64,000 nucleotides of DNA, taken from positions 478,981 through 542,980 of the forward strand of contig CAXAMN010028861.1 in the NCBI GenBank assembly GCA_963970005.1. Direction: 5' to 3'. Below, piece after piece: positions 62,412 to 64,000 of the stretch (the first letter of the stretch is position 1; each line of letters opens with the position of its first letter). The notes below the pieces were generated by a model. That model was given only the letters and a program-made list of their open reading frames with translations, searched no databases and was not told where the DNA came from. The position numbers and the translations under genes are program-made. The stretch is from Durusdinium trenchii. Taxonomy: Eukaryota; Sar; Dinophyceae; Suessiales; Symbiodiniaceae.

Positions 62412-64000
62412 TTAGGCCACAAGAAGGAGGGTGGCTAAGGCCACCCACCTCTTGGAGAGGATCGAGCGACGCGGAGACGGTTGCTGTGTGGGAGGACCCC
62501 TACTGCCGACTACCTTACTGCCACCAACCATAGGACCACCCATAGGGCGAGGGCGATGGGGGGGGCCTACTGTGCCAGGAAGACCATGCTGCCGACGAGG
62601 AGCTTCCCGATCCTGGCGGGGGGACAGTCCGGCGAGCTTTATTACTTGGGTCGGAGGCTTCTTGACTGTAGCCCATGTGGTCCCGAAGCGCCTGCTTGTG
62701 GTCTGCGAGTTGAAATCTAAAGTTGGGGTTCCAGTGAGCCATGCACAGAGCTGATCCCATCGTTCTTCGGTATAGAGCTGTGAGCCATATTGGTTGTATG
62801 GGCGATCTGCCATCCTCGGAGTGAAGGGATATCCATGGTGATAGTAGTCACTGAGGACACCACCAGGGACTTTGGTCAGCATCAAGCGGGGAGACAGCAG
62901 ATGCCACCCTGTGCGGGACATGGCAATTGGTAGCCCAGAGGTCAGCCACTGAGCTACTACAGGCGCCGTTGCTAATCGAGTATAACCTATGCCGAACCGT
63001 CCATATCCCTTGGCAAAGGCATAGTTGGGTTCAGCCGCCGTGTCCTCGTCCTCTGTGGCTTCTTCAGTGCCAACTTCTGGTGGTTCAGCAAGCCCCACTG
63101 GCACAGGGAGAGCAAGTCTAGGCGACCGTTCAGCTGACCCGGTAGCATCAGAGGCAGAGTCTTCTTCTGCAGGCAAGTCAGCAGTGGGGTGTTTGGCAGT
63201 TGTCAGGTCTCTCCACAAGGGGACTTCGATGCGCAGCCTCAGTTGCAGAAGGGAGGGAAACGAGAAAGCTTGTCCCAAAGACGGGTCAAGGGCGCCACTA
63301 AAGTAGGCTCTTTCTGCCCAGGAAGTATCCGGCATTCGGGGGTACCGGTCGTAAACAATGTCTTTAGTGCGCACTCCCACCACGAGCAAGGGGTTATCCT
63401 CAGCATCCTCTTCTTTTGGCCGGTAACCATAGCCCCCCTTCACTTCCGCGGGCGTGAAGCCCTGCCGCTCCATGGCTACGACCAGGTCAGGCAGGATTTG
63501 TACTGGCAGGTAGACAAAGAGGTCATTGGTGGGTAGCGTCTGTTCCCCATGCTCCATTCCCCTAACAAAGGACATGATGACAGTGCGCATAAAGGTGAGG
63601 GCATCGACATCTTTTTCCTTTGTCGTCTGTGATTTTCCTTCCTCTGCTTGTGCTGTTCCTGGGCCCTGATGCCTGTGTTGATTATCAAAGGAACAGCACC
63701 TTGCGATGAAAGCGAGGAGACCATACTGCCAGAATCGGGGGTTTGCATAGAGGGCGAGCTGTTTGTGAGTGATGAAGGGACATGCTGGATGCCCACTCTT
63801 CACAAAGGCGAAAAGGTTGGACAGGGGAGCAGCAAAGGCTTCACTTATACGGAGAAGGTCCCCTATAAGGTCCCCCTTCCGGGAGATCCAGATCCACTCT
63901 GGAGAGGTCTTTGTAGGTGGACTGTAACTGGCAAGCGAACGACGACGTGGCTTGGACCTTTTCCGGGCGAAACCAGCTACTCCCCAAGGGCCTGTGGCCC
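62412..64000 (-). CDS. ORF-A copy 4, unknown conserved gene, 5' partial
   Basis: The frame is open from the window edge to 62412, more than 500 codons, with no break, so the start lies outside. In order: a basic N-terminal stretch (RSKPRRRSLASYSPPTKTSP), a helical region (LRISEAFAAPLSNLFAFVKS), FWQYGLLAFIARCC, LTFMRTVIMSF, NDLFVYLPVQILPDLVVAME, LLVVGVRTKDIVYD, MPDTSWAERAYFSGALDPSL, LLQLRLRIEVPLWRD, an acidic linker, and IAMSRTGWHLLSPRLMLTKV. The C-terminus is Pro/Arg-rich and ends in a short hydrophobic segment (WVALATLLLVA). No known domain was recognised. It is the best-preserved copy in the window and precedes two LRR genes. Confidence 0.7.
   Translation of the reverse strand, partial: ATGPWGVAGFARKRSKPRRRSLASYSPPTKTSPEWIWISRKGDLIGDLLRISEAFAAPLSNLFAFVKSGHPACPFITHKQLALYANPRFWQYGLLAFIARCCSFDNQHRHQGPGTAQAEEGKSQTTKEKDVDALTFMRTVIMSFVRGMEHGEQTLPTNDLFVYLPVQILPDLVVAMERQGFTPAEVKGGYGYRPKEEDAEDNPLLVVGVRTKDIVYDRYPRMPDTSWAERAYFSGALDPSLGQAFSFPSLLQLRLRIEVPLWRDLTTAKHPTADLPAEEDSASDATGSAERSPRLALPVPVGLAEPPEVGTEEATEDEDTAAEPNYAFAKGYGRFGIGYTRLATAPVVAQWLTSGLPIAMSRTGWHLLSPRLMLTKVPGGVLSDYYHHGYPFTPRMADRPYNQYGSQLYTEERWDQLCAWLTGTPTLDFNSQTTSRRFGTTWATVKKPPTQVIKLAGLSPRQDREAPRRQHGLPGTVGPPHRPRPMGGPMVGGSKVVGSRGPPTQQPSPRRSILSKRWVALATLLLVA

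Overview
The window looks like nuclear DNA of a dinoflagellate, probably a Symbiodiniaceae-type alga. This is inferred, with no database check. The grounds are: long intergenic tracts, split genes whose exons encode single protein repeats, two Ty1/copia-type retroelements with dinoflagellate-like extra C-terminal domains, runs of BspA-type leucine-rich-repeat (LRR) genes without introns, and short sequences matching the 3' end of the dinoflagellate spliced leader (SL; ends CATTTTGGCTCAAG) just upstream of several ORFs. No bacterial operons, rRNA, tRNA or CRISPR arrays were found.

Layout. 0.2-31 kb: a same-strand (minus) series of caspase-like (peptidase C14) genes. Copy A (0.2-2.1 kb) is a pseudogene. 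Copy B (11.0-13.6 kb) has lost the catalytic His. Copy C (27.1-31.1 kb) keeps His and Cys. Locus D (15.7-17.1 kb) is a divergent relative. Between them lie a nearly complete but dead copia element with 91-99 bp LTRs, primer-binding site, polypurine tract and 5-bp target duplication (4.4-10.8 kb); a block of interspersed/tandem repeats (17.2-19.9 kb); and a minus-strand group with a Josephin-type deubiquitinase, an Stc1-like zinc-finger ORF and three ankyrin exons (20.1-23.0 kb).

33.4-48.4 kb: a gene-dense block. It holds a HEAT-repeat relic, several unknown ORFs, a possible GT-A glycosyltransferase, two LRR genes, a conserved unknown gene called here ORF-A, and the C-terminal half of a superfamily 1 helicase. 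48.7-54.8 kb: a second copia-like element on the minus strand, with YVDD reverse transcriptase, a C-terminal PCTGG domain and a small membrane-anchored Cys/His tail. It lies beside exons of an unrecognised minus-strand gene (54.8-58.4 kb).

55.6-57.3 kb and 59.7-64.0 kb: two further copies of the ORF-A/LRR module. Copies at 39.1-45.0 and 59.7-64.0 kb have the same order on the minus strand, ORF-A then LRR then LRR. The 55.6-57.3 kb copy is inverted, broken and truncated. All five LRR copies carry an SL-like motif 13-49 nt upstream of the likely ATG.

The main unusual signal is this repeated ORF-A - ubiquitin-like/LRR - LRR module with SL-like tags at each LRR junction. It suggests that retroposed, trans-spliced mRNAs, or a compact unidirectional cluster, were duplicated as a unit. 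Many genes carry frameshifts, some at homopolymers, so decay and sequencing error cannot be separated from sequence alone.
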